Assembly: GCF_002797445.1 (NCBI RefSeq) | Contig: NZ_PGEP01000001.1 | Location: 1,115,001 to 1,179,000, forward strand | Direction: 5' to 3' | Length of the DNA stretch: 64,000 nt | DNA from: Acidovorax sp. 69 | GTDB lineage: Bacteria > Pseudomonadota > Gammaproteobacteria > Burkholderiales > Burkholderiaceae_C | Shown here: one piece after another, positions 17,561 to 26,131 of the stretch | How positions within the stretch are numbered: position 1 is the first letter of the stretch | Layout of the letters: every line of letters starts with the position of its first letter | Translations under genes and position numbers: made by a program | The notes under the pieces: generated by a model | What the model was told of the DNA's origin: nothing | Database searches by the model: none | The model's input: only the letters and a program-made list of their open reading frames with translations

Positions 17561-18223
17561 ATGAACAAAACGTTGACCACGCTATTTGCCCTGGCTGTCG
17601 CTTCCGTGACCGCCTTGTCCCATGCCCAGGAAGCCAAAGGCGACGTGGAAGCCGGTAAGCAAAAAATCGCCATGTGCATTGGCTGCCACGGCATTACTGG
17701 CTATCAGGCCAGTTTCCCCGAGGTGCACAAGGTGCCCATGATTTCGGGCCAAAGCGGCAAGTACATCGCCGCAGCGTTGGTCGCCTACCAAAAGGGCGAA
17801 CGCAAGCACCCCACCATGCGTGGTATTGCCGAGTCGCTCTCTGAAAAAGACATCGCCGATGTGTCCGCTTATTACGAACAGCATGGCAAGACCGGCGCCG
17901 AACTGCCCGCCAAAGCAGCCCGCGAACCCAGCGTGCAAGTGGCCGAGTTGCTGAAGAAGGGGGCTTGCGTTTCGTGCCATGGCGACAACTTCGCCAAGCC
18001 CATCGATCCTTCTTATCCCAAGATTGCAGGCCAGCACTCTGACTACCTGTTCGTGGCGCTCAAGTCTTACAAGGCCGAGAAGAACACCAAGGTGGGCCGT
18101 GGCAACGCCATCATGGGCGGTGTGGCCAAACAGTTCACCAACGCCGAGCTGAAAGCACTGTCCAGCTATGTGGGTAGCCTTGAGGGTGATCTGCACACTG
18201 TGCCCCAGTCGCGCTTCCGCTGA
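17561..18223 (+). CDS. Diheme c-type cytochrome (cytochrome c4 family)
   Basis: 220 residues with a Sec signal peptide (cleavage likely after SHA near residue 22) and two c-type heme sites, CIGCH at 39-43 and CVSCH at 136-140, one per cytochrome c domain. Each domain supplies a downstream Met candidate (PMISGQSG in the first; GNAIMGGVAKQF in the second). The protein would act in the periplasm as an electron carrier toward terminal oxidases; an oxidase cluster is present about 26 kb away in this window. A strong terminator follows at 18252. Confidence 0.93.
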   Translation: MNKTLTTLFALAVASVTALSHAQEAKGDVEAGKQKIAMCIGCHGITGYQASFPEVHKVPMISGQSGKYIAAALVAYQKGERKHPTMRGIAESLSEKDIADVSAYYEQHGKTGAELPAKAAREPSVQVAELLKKGACVSCHGDNFAKPIDPSYPKIAGQHSDYLFVALKSYKAEKNTKVGRGNAIMGGVAKQFTNAELKALSSYVGSLEGDLHTVPQSRFR

Positions 18224-18251
18224 TCTGCGCAAGGCCCACGCCTGGCAACCC

Positions 18252-18275
18252 AGCCCGCCTCTGGCGGGCTTTTTT
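18252..18275 (+). terminator. Rho-independent terminator after cytochrome c4
   Basis: AGCCCGCC (18252-18259), loop TCT, GGCGGGCT (18263-18270), followed by a run of T to 18275. Canonical 8-bp GC-rich stem. Confidence 0.9.
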
Positions 18276-18407
18276 GTGCCCGATAGCGCCCTGCGCCTAC
18301 AGGGTTGTGCGGTGAGGTTCCGGTAAAATACGCACAGGGTGTCGGCGCCGTGGTGGCCCGGCAGGTTTATGCGCTGGTCGGGCCGCCTCGCGGTTTTTCT
18401 GCGACCC

Positions 18408-19670
18408 ATGAACCCCTCTCCCACCCTGATTCAAGGCATTGGTGCCGTCCTTTTCGGACTGGCGATCCTGCACACTTTCTCTACCAAATATTTCGAGCAT
18501 CTGGCCCACACGCAGCCCCGGCATGCGGGCATCTGGCATTTGCTGGGCGAGGTGGAGGTGGTTTTTGGCTTCTGGGCGCTGGTGCTCATGATGTTCATGT
18601 TCTCCATCAGCGGCAAACAAGAGGCCACGGCGTACCTGGACTCGCGCAACTTTACTGAACCACTGTTTGTGTTTGCAATCATGGTGATTGCCGCCACAAG
18701 GCCCATCCTTCAACTGGCGGGTGCTGTTGTGCGCTTGCTGGCGCGGTGCATGCCGTTTCAGCGCGGAGTGGCGATGTATTTTGTGGTCTTGTCGGCGGTG
18801 CCTCTGCTGGGCTCGTTCATCACCGAGCCCGCCGCGATGACGCTGGCCGCGCTGATGCTGCGCGATATCTTGTTTTCGCAGCCGTTGTCGAACAAGCTCA
18901 AGTATTCGACCATTGGCGTGTTGTTCGTCAACATATCGATCGGTGGCACGCTCACGCCGTTTGCCGCACCGCCGGTGCTGATGGTGGCCACCCAGTGGAA
19001 CTGGGACCTGTGGTTCATGGTGTCCCACTTTGGCTGGAAGGCGGCTGTGGCTGTGGTGGTCAATGCGGCCATCGCCACCTGGCTGTTTCGCCACCAGGTG
19101 GGACACATGGGGCGCAAGCTCGCGTCGGATGAGGTGCCAGTCCCCGTGTCTGTCATGCTGGTGCACTTGGGGTTCCTCGGGCTTGTCGTGCTGTTTGCCC
19201 ACCACCCTGCGGTTTTTATGGGGCTGTTCCTTTTTTTCATGGGCTTTACCACGGCCTACCAGCGCCATCAAAACCCGCTGATCCTGCGCGAGGCGCTGCT
19301 GGTGGCCTTTTTTCTGGCGGGACTGGTGGTTTTGGGAGGCATGCAGCAATGGTGGCTGCAGCCGGTGTTGATGAAGATGGATGCCAACGCCGTGTTCTTC
19401 GGTGCAGTGGCGTTAACGGCCTTCACCGACAACGCAGCGTTGACCTACCTGGGGTCGTTGGTCGAGGGGCTCAGCCACGAGTTCAAGGTGGCATTGGTGG
19501 CAGGAGCCGTGACGGGCGGCGGCCTGACAGTCATCGCCAACGCACCCAACCCCGCCGGAGCGGCCATCCTGAAAGAGAAGTTTGCGGACAACGCGATCCA
19601 CCCCTTGGGGTTGTTGTTGGGTGCCTTGCCGCCCACGCTGGTGGCGGTGATCGCGTTCAAATTGTTTTGA
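18408..19670 (+). CDS. Putative Na+/H+ antiporter
   Basis: 420 residues, about eleven hydrophobic segments, of the small putative Na+/H+ antiporter family (Na_H_antiport_2 type). Conserved-looking intramembrane segments include GSFITEPAAMTLAALML, SIGGTLTPFAAPPVLMV and the later ALTAFTDNAALTYLGSL, whose acidic and polar residues inside membrane segments fit ion transport. I placed the start at ATG 18408; an upstream in-frame start adds 23 residues without support. A possible -10 (TAAAAT) occurs about 85 bases upstream. Single-gene unit between the cytochrome terminator and a convergent DUF1841 gene. Confidence 0.85.
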   Translation: MNPSPTLIQGIGAVLFGLAILHTFSTKYFEHLAHTQPRHAGIWHLLGEVEVVFGFWALVLMMFMFSISGKQEATAYLDSRNFTEPLFVFAIMVIAATRPILQLAGAVVRLLARCMPFQRGVAMYFVVLSAVPLLGSFITEPAAMTLAALMLRDILFSQPLSNKLKYSTIGVLFVNISIGGTLTPFAAPPVLMVATQWNWDLWFMVSHFGWKAAVAVVVNAAIATWLFRHQVGHMGRKLASDEVPVPVSVMLVHLGFLGLVVLFAHHPAVFMGLFLFFMGFTTAYQRHQNPLILREALLVAFFLAGLVVLGGMQQWWLQPVLMKMDANAVFFGAVALTAFTDNAALTYLGSLVEGLSHEFKVALVAGAVTGGGLTVIANAPNPAGAAILKEKFADNAIHPLGLLLGALPPTLVAVIAFKLF

Positions 19671-19695
19671 CTGCAGGCAGTTGTGGTGCGGGTTG

Positions 19696-20130
19696 TCAGT
19701 CCCGCGTGGCGCGCCGCTGCACACACGCGATGTAGGCGTCGCCATCGGGCGGGCGGCCAGCGCGCTGGCTGTCCCACAGCATCTCGCCCAGGCAGTCCAT
19801 GGCCGCATGATGGGCGTCGTGCAGCGAATCGAGCCGCGCCGTCAGCAGCTCCACCGCCTGACGGATGCCACGCGGCTGGTCGATGCTGCATTGTTCGCTG
19901 ATGGACAGGTGCATCGACAGGTGCAAAAACGGGTTGGTCTGGCCCGGCTTTTCGTCGTAGTTGCGCGCCACGGCCGCGTCGGCATCGGACAGGTCTGCGT
20001 GGTATTCGGGGTGCTCGGCAATCCACAGGCTGGCCAGCGTCTCGATGGCTTCCATGGGGGCACCGCTTTGGGTCTTGGCATGTACCCCGCAAAGAAAGCG
20101 GCGCACGTCGGCTTGGGAGGGGCTGAACAT
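19696..20130 (-). CDS. DUF1841-family protein
   Basis: 144 residues from ATG 20130 (MFSPSQADVRRFL). The pattern of this uncharacterised betaproteobacterial/gammaproteobacterial family is clear: HPEYHADL, then NPFLHLSMHLSISEQCSIDQPRGIRQA, then the late MDCLGEMLWDSQRAGRPPDGDAY. The clustered His, Glu and Asp residues could bind metal, but no activity is known to me. A longer in-frame start is rejected as it adds low-complexity sequence. Convergent with the antiporter gene, 25 bases between stops. Confidence 0.85.
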   Translation of the reverse strand: MFSPSQADVRRFLCGVHAKTQSGAPMEAIETLASLWIAEHPEYHADLSDADAAVARNYDEKPGQTNPFLHLSMHLSISEQCSIDQPRGIRQAVELLTARLDSLHDAHHAAMDCLGEMLWDSQRAGRPPDGDAYIACVQRRATRD

Positions 20131-20318
20131 GGGGCGTGAGGGTAGCACGCCCCCTTTTGCCTCGGTGGCTGCGGGGTCGCGCCGCTGCGCTACGTGGGGC
20201 TGCGGTGGCGTCCTACGTGCCAGACGGTGGGGCCGCCCTACATTGGCATGGCGCATAGCCGAGGAGCCGGGGCCGCTTTGCCGCAGTCCATCAAACCCCG
20301 GTGTTGGGAGAACTTGTC

Positions 20319-20540
20319 ATGAATGCAATGCGAATCGTGGGTGTGCTGTTGTTGGTGCTGGGTCTTGCCGGTTTTCTGACCGGTGGCTTCAGCTTTACCA
20401 AGGACACCACACAAGCCAAGCTGGGGCCGTTGGAACTGACGGTGAAGGAAAAAGAGTCCGTGAACATCCCGCAATGGATGAGTCTGGGCGCTATGGTGCT
20501 TGGCGGTGTGGTGCTGGTGCTGGGCTTTCGCAAGCGCTGA
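20319..20540 (+). CDS. Small membrane protein, two predicted helices
   Basis: 73 residues. ATG 20319 follows GGGAG at good spacing. Helix one (about 4-23, MRIVGVLLLVLGLAGFLTGG), a polar segment with charged LGPLELTVKEKESV that would be periplasmic, and helix two (about 50-68) ending in a basic FRKR tail. This is a common short DUF-type membrane protein architecture in proteobacteria; function unknown. It stands alone after a 188-base gap in which I see no gene. Confidence 0.7.
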   Translation: MNAMRIVGVLLLVLGLAGFLTGGFSFTKDTTQAKLGPLELTVKEKESVNIPQWMSLGAMVLGGVVLVLGFRKR

Positions 20541-20583
20541 GCGCTGCCGGTCTTGAGTCTCTTTGCCTCCCGCCTTTTTTCCG

Positions 20584-21387
20584 TCACCGACTTCTCGGTG
20601 CGCCCATCATGCGCGAGATGGTTCTGGCGGCACTCAGCAGCGCGGGCAACAGGGTCTCCTGCATCATTTCGGCACTGGTGCGGTTGGCCTGCCCGCTGAT
20701 GTTGAGCGCGGCCACCGTGCGCCCTGTGCGGTCGGCCAGCGGCGCGGCGATCGAGATCAATCCTTCTTCCAGCTCCTGGTTCACCAGACACCAGCCTTGC
20801 TGGCGCGCCTCGCGGATGCGAGCCAGCAGCGTGGGCAGGTCGGTGGCCGTGTGGGCTGTGAAGCGCTCCAGCGGGTGTGGGGCCAGGCGTGTCACCAGCT
20901 CTTCATCCGGCAGGCCCGCCAGCAGCATGCGGCCCATCGAGGTCCAGGGTGCGGGCAGGCGCGAGCCCACGCCCAGGTTGGTTCGCATGATTTTGTGCGT
21001 GGGCACACGCAGCACATAGACGATATCGAGGCCGTCGAGCACGGCGGCCGATGAAGATTCGCGCACCTCTTCCACCAGGTCTTCCATCACCGGCTCGGCC
21101 AGGTTCCAGATCGGCAGCGACGAGAGGTACGCAAACCCCAGGTCCAGGATGCGCGGGCTCAGGCGAAACAGTTTGCCGTCCGTCTCCACATAGCCCAGCG
21201 TCTGCAGCGTGAGCAGGATGCGGCGGGCGCCTGCACGGGTCAGGCCCGTCTGCGCGGCGACTTCACTCAACGTCTGCTGCGGCGTGGCCGCGCTGAACGA
21301 GCGGATGACCTCCAGCCCGCGCGCGAACGACTGCACATAGCTGTCACTGGGCTTGGGGTCTTTGGTGGTTGGCGTTTCGGGATTCAT
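20584..21387 (-). CDS. IclR-family regulator of the PcaR/PcaU/PobR group
   Basis: 267 residues. The N-terminal HTH (about 20-80) contains SYVQSFARGLEVIRSF, the typical beginning of PcaR-like regulators, and LSEVAAQTGLTRAGARRILLTL. The effector-binding domain runs from about 95 to 262. In other bacteria these regulators sense protocatechuate or beta-ketoadipate and activate pca genes. It is divergent from pcaI, with a three-part GAACA operator in the 91-base gap, so it very probably controls the operon reading right. PcaR is a likely name, but the effector cannot be read from sequence. Confidence 0.9.
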   Translation of the reverse strand: MNPETPTTKDPKPSDSYVQSFARGLEVIRSFSAATPQQTLSEVAAQTGLTRAGARRILLTLQTLGYVETDGKLFRLSPRILDLGFAYLSSLPIWNLAEPVMEDLVEEVRESSSAAVLDGLDIVYVLRVPTHKIMRTNLGVGSRLPAPWTSMGRMLLAGLPDEELVTRLAPHPLERFTAHTATDLPTLLARIREARQQGWCLVNQELEEGLISIAAPLADRTGRTVAALNISGQANRTSAEMMQETLLPALLSAARTISRMMGAPRSR

Positions 21388-21412
21388 ACATGTGCCCTCT
21401 ATAATTCTTTAT

Positions 21413-21438
21413 GCGAACATTTGTTCTATAAGCGAACA
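21413..21438 (+). promoter_or_regulatory. Three-part GAACA operator for the IclR-type regulator
   Basis: GAACA-TT-TGTTC forms a perfect inverted repeat at 21415-21426. A third half-site in direct orientation, GCGAACA at 21432-21438, repeats 21413-21419 with a 19-base period. PcaU and PobR sites are described as a palindrome plus one additional direct repeat, which this arrangement mirrors. It sits between the divergent starts of the regulator and pcaI. Confidence 0.6.
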
Positions 21439-21478
21439 AATTCTAAGCGGAAGTCATGCACATCATGAAAGCGTTTCG

Positions 21479-22180
21479 ATGATCAACAAACTGGCGGATT
21501 CGGTGGCCCAGGCCCTTTCGGGGGTGAAGGATGGTGCCACGGTGCTGATAGGCGGATTTGGTACAGCGGGCATTCCCGGCGAGCTGATTGACGGCCTCAT
21601 CGCCCAGGGCGCGCGCGACCTCACCGTGGTCAACAACAACGCGGGCAATGCCGACCAGGGCCTGGCCGCGCTGCTCAAGGCCGGGCAGGTGCGCAAGATC
21701 ATCTGCAGCTTTCCGCGCCAGGTCGATAGCTATGTGTTCGACGAGCTGTACCGCAGCGGCAAGTTAGAGCTGGAACTCGTGCCCCAGGGCAACCTGGCCG
21801 AGCGCCTGCGCGCCGCTGGCGCGGGCATTGGCGCTTTCTTCTGCCCCACGGCGCACGGCACCGAGCTGGCTGCAGGCAAAGAAACGCGCGAGATCAACGG
21901 CAAGCACTACGTGCTCGAATTCCCCATCCATGGCGATGTGGCCCTCATCAAGGCCGAAAAAGGCGACCGCTGGGGCAACCTCACCTACCGCATGTCGGCG
22001 CGCAACTTTGGCCCCGTGATGGCGACTGCTGCCAAGACCACCATTGCCACGGTGCACGAAGTGGTCGAGCTGGGCACCCTGGACCCCGAAGCCATCGTCA
22101 CGCCCGGCATCTTCGTGAGCCATGTGGTCCAAATCGACCGCGTCGCCACGCAGGCCGGTGGTTTCAAAAAATCCGCGTGA
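21479..22180 (+). CDS. pcaI: 3-oxoadipate CoA-transferase subunit A
   Basis: 233 residues. Alpha subunit of the enzyme that transfers CoA from succinyl-CoA to beta-ketoadipate. It shows the CoA-binding glycine motif IGGFGTAGIPGELIDGL, the VVNNNAGNADQGLAALL strand-turn and GVPxGT-like PTAHGTELAAGKETREI region of the family. Start at ATG 21479 chosen on homology to the family (MINKLADS); upstream in-frame codons run through the operator. First gene of an operon continuing to about 30 kb; pcaJ follows with a repeat copy between them. It could act on related 3-oxoacids as well. Confidence 0.93.
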   Translation: MINKLADSVAQALSGVKDGATVLIGGFGTAGIPGELIDGLIAQGARDLTVVNNNAGNADQGLAALLKAGQVRKIICSFPRQVDSYVFDELYRSGKLELELVPQGNLAERLRAAGAGIGAFFCPTAHGTELAAGKETREINGKHYVLEFPIHGDVALIKAEKGDRWGNLTYRMSARNFGPVMATAAKTTIATVHEVVELGTLDPEAIVTPGIFVSHVVQIDRVATQAGGFKKSA

Positions 22181-22234
22181 AATTGGCCGCAAGCGCAGAA
22201 AGAATAAGCATGAACAGCTATCAAAAGCGTAGTA
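22181..22234. repeat. Interspersed repeat copy spanning the pcaI-pcaJ junction
   Basis: Reverse-oriented copy: AATTGGCCGCAAGCGC, AGAAAGAATAAGCATGAACAG, CTATCAAAAGCGTAGTA; its complement reads TTTTGATAGCTG...GCGCTTGCGGCCAATT, matching copies at 7833 and 38033. It begins right after the pcaI stop and contains the pcaJ start codon (22210). Confidence 0.75.
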
Positions 22235-22860
22235 AAGATGAGTTGGCGAAACGTGTGGCGCAGGACATCCACGACGGTGCCTATGTCAACCTGGGCATCG
22301 GCCAGCCCACCCTGGTGGCCAATCACATCCCCGAGGGCCGCGAGGTCATCCTGCAAAGCGAGAACGGCATTCTGGGCATGGGCCCGGCGCCGGCTGCAGG
22401 GCTGGAGGACTACGACCTCATCAACGCCGGCAAGCAGCCCGTGACGCTGCTGCCCGGCGGCGCGTATTTTCACCACGCCGACAGCTTCGCCATGATGCGC
22501 GGCGGCCACCTGGACATCTGCGTTCTGGGCGCCTTCCAGGTCAGCGCCACCGGCGACCTGGCTAACTGGAGCACGGGCGAACCCGGCGCCATCCCTGCCG
22601 TGGGCGGCGCGATGGACCTGGCCATCGGTGCCAAGCAGACCTGGGTGATGATGGATCTGCTGACCAAGCAGGGCGCCAGCAAGATCGTGACGCAGTGCAG
22701 CTACCCGCTCACCGGTGTCGCCTGCGTGAAGCGCATCTACACCGATCTGTGCACACTGGCCTGCACACCCACCGGGCTGCAGCTCATCGACATGGTGCCC
22801 GGCCTGTCGCTGGCCGAGCTGGAGCAGCTGGTGGGTTTGCCGATCCGGCCTGCGGCTTGA
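22210..22860 (+). CDS. pcaJ: 3-oxoadipate CoA-transferase subunit B
   Basis: 216 residues. Beta subunit carrying the catalytic glutamate that forms the enzyme-CoA thioester, Glu51 in SENGILGMGP. The family N terminus (YQKRSKDELAKRVAQDI, GAYVNLGIGQPT) begins four codons after ATG 22210. A GTG at 22177 overlapping the pcaI stop could extend it by 11 residues, but those residues are also repeat-derived and lack similarity. The first eight codons lie inside an interspersed repeat, so the repeat supplies the start codon. Works with PcaI in the beta-ketoadipate pathway. Confidence 0.92.
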   Translation: MNSYQKRSKDELAKRVAQDIHDGAYVNLGIGQPTLVANHIPEGREVILQSENGILGMGPAPAAGLEDYDLINAGKQPVTLLPGGAYFHHADSFAMMRGGHLDICVLGAFQVSATGDLANWSTGEPGAIPAVGGAMDLAIGAKQTWVMMDLLTKQGASKIVTQCSYPLTGVACVKRIYTDLCTLACTPTGLQLIDMVPGLSLAELEQLVGLPIRPAA

Positions 22861-22899
22861 CCAACACCCCCATCCCATTGCCTACCGAGGAGACAAAAC

Positions 22900-24105
22900 A
22901 TGACCACCCAAGCCTTCATCTGTGACGCGATCCGCACCCCCTTCGGCCGTTACGGCGGCGCCCTCAGCAGCGTGCGCACCGACGACCTGGGTGCCATCCC
23001 CATCAAGGCGCTGATGGATCGCAACCCCGGCGTGGACTGGGCCGCGGTGACCGATGTGCTGTACGGCTGCGCGAACCAGGCCGGTGAAGACAACCGCAAC
23101 GTGGCCCACATGAGCAGCCTGCTGGCGGGCCTGCCCATCGACGTGCCCGGCGCCACCATCAACCGCCTGTGCGGTTCGGGGCTGGATGCCGTCGGCACCG
23201 CTGCACGCGCCATCAAGTCCGGCGAGGCCGGGCTGATGATTGCTGGCGGTGTAGAGAGCATGAGCCGCGCCCCGTTCGTCATGCCCAAGGCAGAGTCGGC
23301 GTTCAGCCGCAACAACGCGGTGTACGACACCACCATCGGCTGGCGCTTCGTCAACAAGCTGATGAAGGCACAGTACGGCGTCGATTCGATGCCAGAAACC
23401 GCCGAGAACGTGGCCACCGATTTCGGCATCGAGCGCGAAGCGCAAGACCGCATGGCGTTGGCCAGCCAGCTCAACGCCGTGGCCGCCATCAAGGCGGGCC
23501 ACTTGGCGCGCGAGATCGTGCCCGTGCACATCCCGCAGAAAAAGGGCGACGCCCTCGTCGTGAGCCAGGACGAACACCCGCGCGAGACCAGCCTGGAAGC
23601 GCTGGCCAAGCTCAAGGGCGTGGTGCGGCCCGATGGCACGGTGACTGCTGGCAACGCCAGTGGCGTGAACGACGGCGCCTGCGCGCTGCTGCTGGCCAAT
23701 GAGATCAACGCCGCCAAGTACGGCCTCAAGCCCCGTGCCCGTGTGGTGGGCATGGCCACGGCTGGCGTGGCGCCGCGCATCATGGGCTTTGGCCCCACAC
23801 CCGCCACGCTCAAGGTGCTGGCGCAGACGGGCCTGACCATTGACCACATGGATGTGATTGAACTCAACGAAGCGTTCGCCGCACAAGGCCTGGCCGTGCT
23901 GCGTGCTTTGGGCCTCAAGGACGACGACGCGCGTGTGAACTCGTGGGGCGGCGCGATTGCGCTGGGCCACCCGCTGGGTGCCAGCGGTGCGCGCCTGATC
24001 ACCACCGCCGTCAACCGCCTGCACGAACACGCCGGCCAGTACGCGCTGTGCACCATGTGCATTGGCGTGGGGCAGGGCATTGCCATCATTTTGGAGCGCG
24101 TCTGA
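22900..24105 (+). CDS. pcaF: 3-oxoadipyl-CoA thiolase
   Basis: 401 residues; thiolase cleaving 3-oxoadipyl-CoA to succinyl-CoA and acetyl-CoA, the last step of the pathway. Catalytic residues are present: Cys91 in NRLCGSGLDA, His357 in GHPLGASGAR and Cys387 in CTMCIGVGQG. RBS GAGGAG lies 9 bases before ATG. The RMALASQ-type segment and the EVNEAFA-like IELNEAFAAQGLAVLR match the family. The gene follows pcaJ by 39 bases and precedes pcaD, the usual order. It could also serve phenylacetate-type degradation, but the neighbours favour pcaF. Confidence 0.94.
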   Translation: MTTQAFICDAIRTPFGRYGGALSSVRTDDLGAIPIKALMDRNPGVDWAAVTDVLYGCANQAGEDNRNVAHMSSLLAGLPIDVPGATINRLCGSGLDAVGTAARAIKSGEAGLMIAGGVESMSRAPFVMPKAESAFSRNNAVYDTTIGWRFVNKLMKAQYGVDSMPETAENVATDFGIEREAQDRMALASQLNAVAAIKAGHLAREIVPVHIPQKKGDALVVSQDEHPRETSLEALAKLKGVVRPDGTVTAGNASGVNDGACALLLANEINAAKYGLKPRARVVGMATAGVAPRIMGFGPTPATLKVLAQTGLTIDHMDVIELNEAFAAQGLAVLRALGLKDDDARVNSWGGAIALGHPLGASGARLITTAVNRLHEHAGQYALCTMCIGVGQGIAIILERV

Positions 24106-24137
24106 GCCGCGCCTGCGAACACCAAGGAATCCAGTCC

Positions 24138-24932
24138 GTGCCCATTTCCACTCTCCAGACCCCCGGCGGCGCCTTCCGTGTCCGCATCGACGGCCCCGAG
24201 GGCGCCCCCGCGCTGGTGCTTTCCAACTCTCTGGGGACCACGTTGGAGATGTGGGATGCGCAGGCTGAACGCTTTGCCATGGACTACCGGGTCGTGCGCT
24301 ACGACACGCGCGGCCATGGCGGCAGTGTGGTTTCGCCCGGTCCCTACAGCTTCGAACAGCTCGGTGGCGACGTGATCGCCCTGCTGGACGCGCTCCAGAT
24401 CGCGCGCGCCAGTTTCTGCGGCATCTCCATGGGCGGCTTCACCGGCCTGTGGCTGGGCGTGAATGTACCCCAGCGCCTGAACCACCTCGTTGTGGCCAAC
24501 AGTGCCGCCAAGATCGGCACCGCCGACGGCTGGACTGCGCGCGCAGCCTTGGTGCGAGAGAAGGGCGCGGCCGCCATGGACGAGTTGGCGGATTCATCGC
24601 CCAGCCGCTGGTTCACCGAAGCGTTTATCGCCCAGCAACCCGACGCGGTACGCCGCGCCCAGGGCTGGATCGCCGACCTGGCGCCTGAAGGCTATGCCGC
24701 CTGCTGCGAGGCGCTGGCCCAGGCTGACCTGCGCAGCGCCATCGACACCATCACCGTGCCCACGCTACTGATCGCCGGCGCGTTCGACCCTGTGACCACG
24801 GTGGCCGATGCGCAGGCCATGCAGACTGCGATTGCCGGTGCGCAACTGGCCAAAGTGTCGGCGTCGCATCTGTCCAATCTCGAAGCGCCGTCGGAGTTCG
24901 ACGCCGCGTTGGCCGCCTTCCTGGCGCGCTGA
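24138..24932 (+). CDS. pcaD: 3-oxoadipate enol-lactonase
   Basis: 264-residue alpha/beta hydrolase that opens beta-ketoadipate enol-lactone to beta-ketoadipate. Catalytic triad Ser97 in GISMGG, Asp217 in GAFDPVT and His244 in ASHLSN, with the RYDTRGHGGS segment typical of PcaD. The start is GTG 24138, behind AAGGAAT; no ATG fits. Placed 32 bases after pcaF in the operon. Together with CatC (28680) it could convert muconolactone through to beta-ketoadipate. Confidence 0.92.
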   Translation: MPISTLQTPGGAFRVRIDGPEGAPALVLSNSLGTTLEMWDAQAERFAMDYRVVRYDTRGHGGSVVSPGPYSFEQLGGDVIALLDALQIARASFCGISMGGFTGLWLGVNVPQRLNHLVVANSAAKIGTADGWTARAALVREKGAAAMDELADSSPSRWFTEAFIAQQPDAVRRAQGWIADLAPEGYAACCEALAQADLRSAIDTITVPTLLIAGAFDPVTTVADAQAMQTAIAGAQLAKVSASHLSNLEAPSEFDAALAAFLAR

Positions 24933-24960
24933 GCATTGTTTTCCGCGCGCGAGACACCGC

Positions 24961-26028
24961 ATGGATCTACAGCCCACCAACCCCCGCTGGCGACACCGGC
25001 CCGAAGGCTCCAACTGGGGTGACTTCGGCCCCAACGACCAATTGGGACGCCTGAACCTGCTCACGCCCGAGAAGGTGCGCCAGGGCGTGGCCGAAGTGCA
25101 TGAAGGTTTGGCCTTCGCGCTGAGCCTGCCGCTCGACTACCCGGGCGGCAACGCGCTCAACCCCAACCGCAACCCGCCGGTGCTGCGGCCACTGCTGCGC
25201 AAGGGGCTGGTCAATTTCAACTGCCTGCTGGGTGGGTTGGAGCCGGGCCGCACCGATGTGCTGTCGGACGACCTGGCCATCCTGCACCTGCAGTACTCCA
25301 CGCAGTGGGATGGCCTGGCGCATGCGGGCTCGATGTTCGACGCCAATGGCGACGGTTTGCCGGAAGCGCTGTACTACAACGGCTATGCCGCTGGCCGCGA
25401 CGTGGTCGGCCCGAGCGATGTGCGTGATGCTGGCGTGCCCGCCGCACCGGGCGCGGCCGTCAGTACCTCGGCCGCGCACGCGCTTGGCATTGAGGGCATG
25501 GCACGCACGGGCGTGCAGGGCCGCGGCGTAATGGTGGACCTGCGTGCCCACCTGGGCGACGCGCGCACGCTGGTGGGCTACGACGCGCTGATGCGCGTGC
25601 TCGACGCCGACCGCGTGGCGGTGGAGCCGGGCGACATCGTTTGCCTGCACACCGGTTTTTCCGAGGTGGTACTGGGCATGCGCAAGCACCCGCACCCGGG
25701 CACGCTGGCGGTCAGCTGCGCGGTGCTGGACGGGCGCGATGACAAGCTGCTGCAGTGGATCACCGACAGCCATCTGGCCGCCATCGCGGCTGATAACTAC
25801 GCCGTGGAAGCGCATCCTGCGCGACCGGGCGCCGACTGCTGCGCGGCTCTGCCGCTGCACGAGCACTGCCTGTTCAAGTTGGGCGTGCACCTGGGCGAGC
25901 TGTGGCACCTGACGCCGCTCGCCGAATGGCTGCGTGAGCGCGGCCGCTACCGCTTCCTGCTGACGGCGCCACCGTTGAATTTACCCGGGGCCATCGCCTC
26001 GCCCGTGACACCGGTCGCCACCGTCTGA
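24961..26028 (+). CDS. Cyclase-family metal-dependent hydrolase
   Basis: 355 residues of the cyclase/kynurenine-formamidase superfamily. The metal-site region is the variant TQWDGLAHAGS, in place of the classical HxGTHxDxPxH, followed by GVMVDLRAH and GDIVCLHTGFSE; late residues include LHEHCLFKLGVHLGELWHL. Relatives hydrolyse cyclic or amide bonds, including lactones. It sits 28 bases after pcaD and before the YciI-like gene, so it likely acts on an entry substrate of this cluster; the substrate is unknown. The start ATG 24961 is favoured by the family N terminus. Confidence 0.85.
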   Translation: MDLQPTNPRWRHRPEGSNWGDFGPNDQLGRLNLLTPEKVRQGVAEVHEGLAFALSLPLDYPGGNALNPNRNPPVLRPLLRKGLVNFNCLLGGLEPGRTDVLSDDLAILHLQYSTQWDGLAHAGSMFDANGDGLPEALYYNGYAAGRDVVGPSDVRDAGVPAAPGAAVSTSAAHALGIEGMARTGVQGRGVMVDLRAHLGDARTLVGYDALMRVLDADRVAVEPGDIVCLHTGFSEVVLGMRKHPHPGTLAVSCAVLDGRDDKLLQWITDSHLAAIAADNYAVEAHPARPGADCCAALPLHEHCLFKLGVHLGELWHLTPLAEWLRERGRYRFLLTAPPLNLPGAIASPVTPVATV

Positions 26029-26131
26029 GCGTCACCCCGCTTCGGTCGGCGCGCTGCCCGAAAGAGAAAAACCTGTTGGCCGGAGTTCCGGCGTTTGCAT
26101 GTGCCGAATTACCGCGCACGAGGAAACCGTT

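Noticed and set aside
22950-24485. 511-codon minus-strand frame opposite pcaF and pcaD
   Set aside because: Shadow of two strongly supported genes; no domain.
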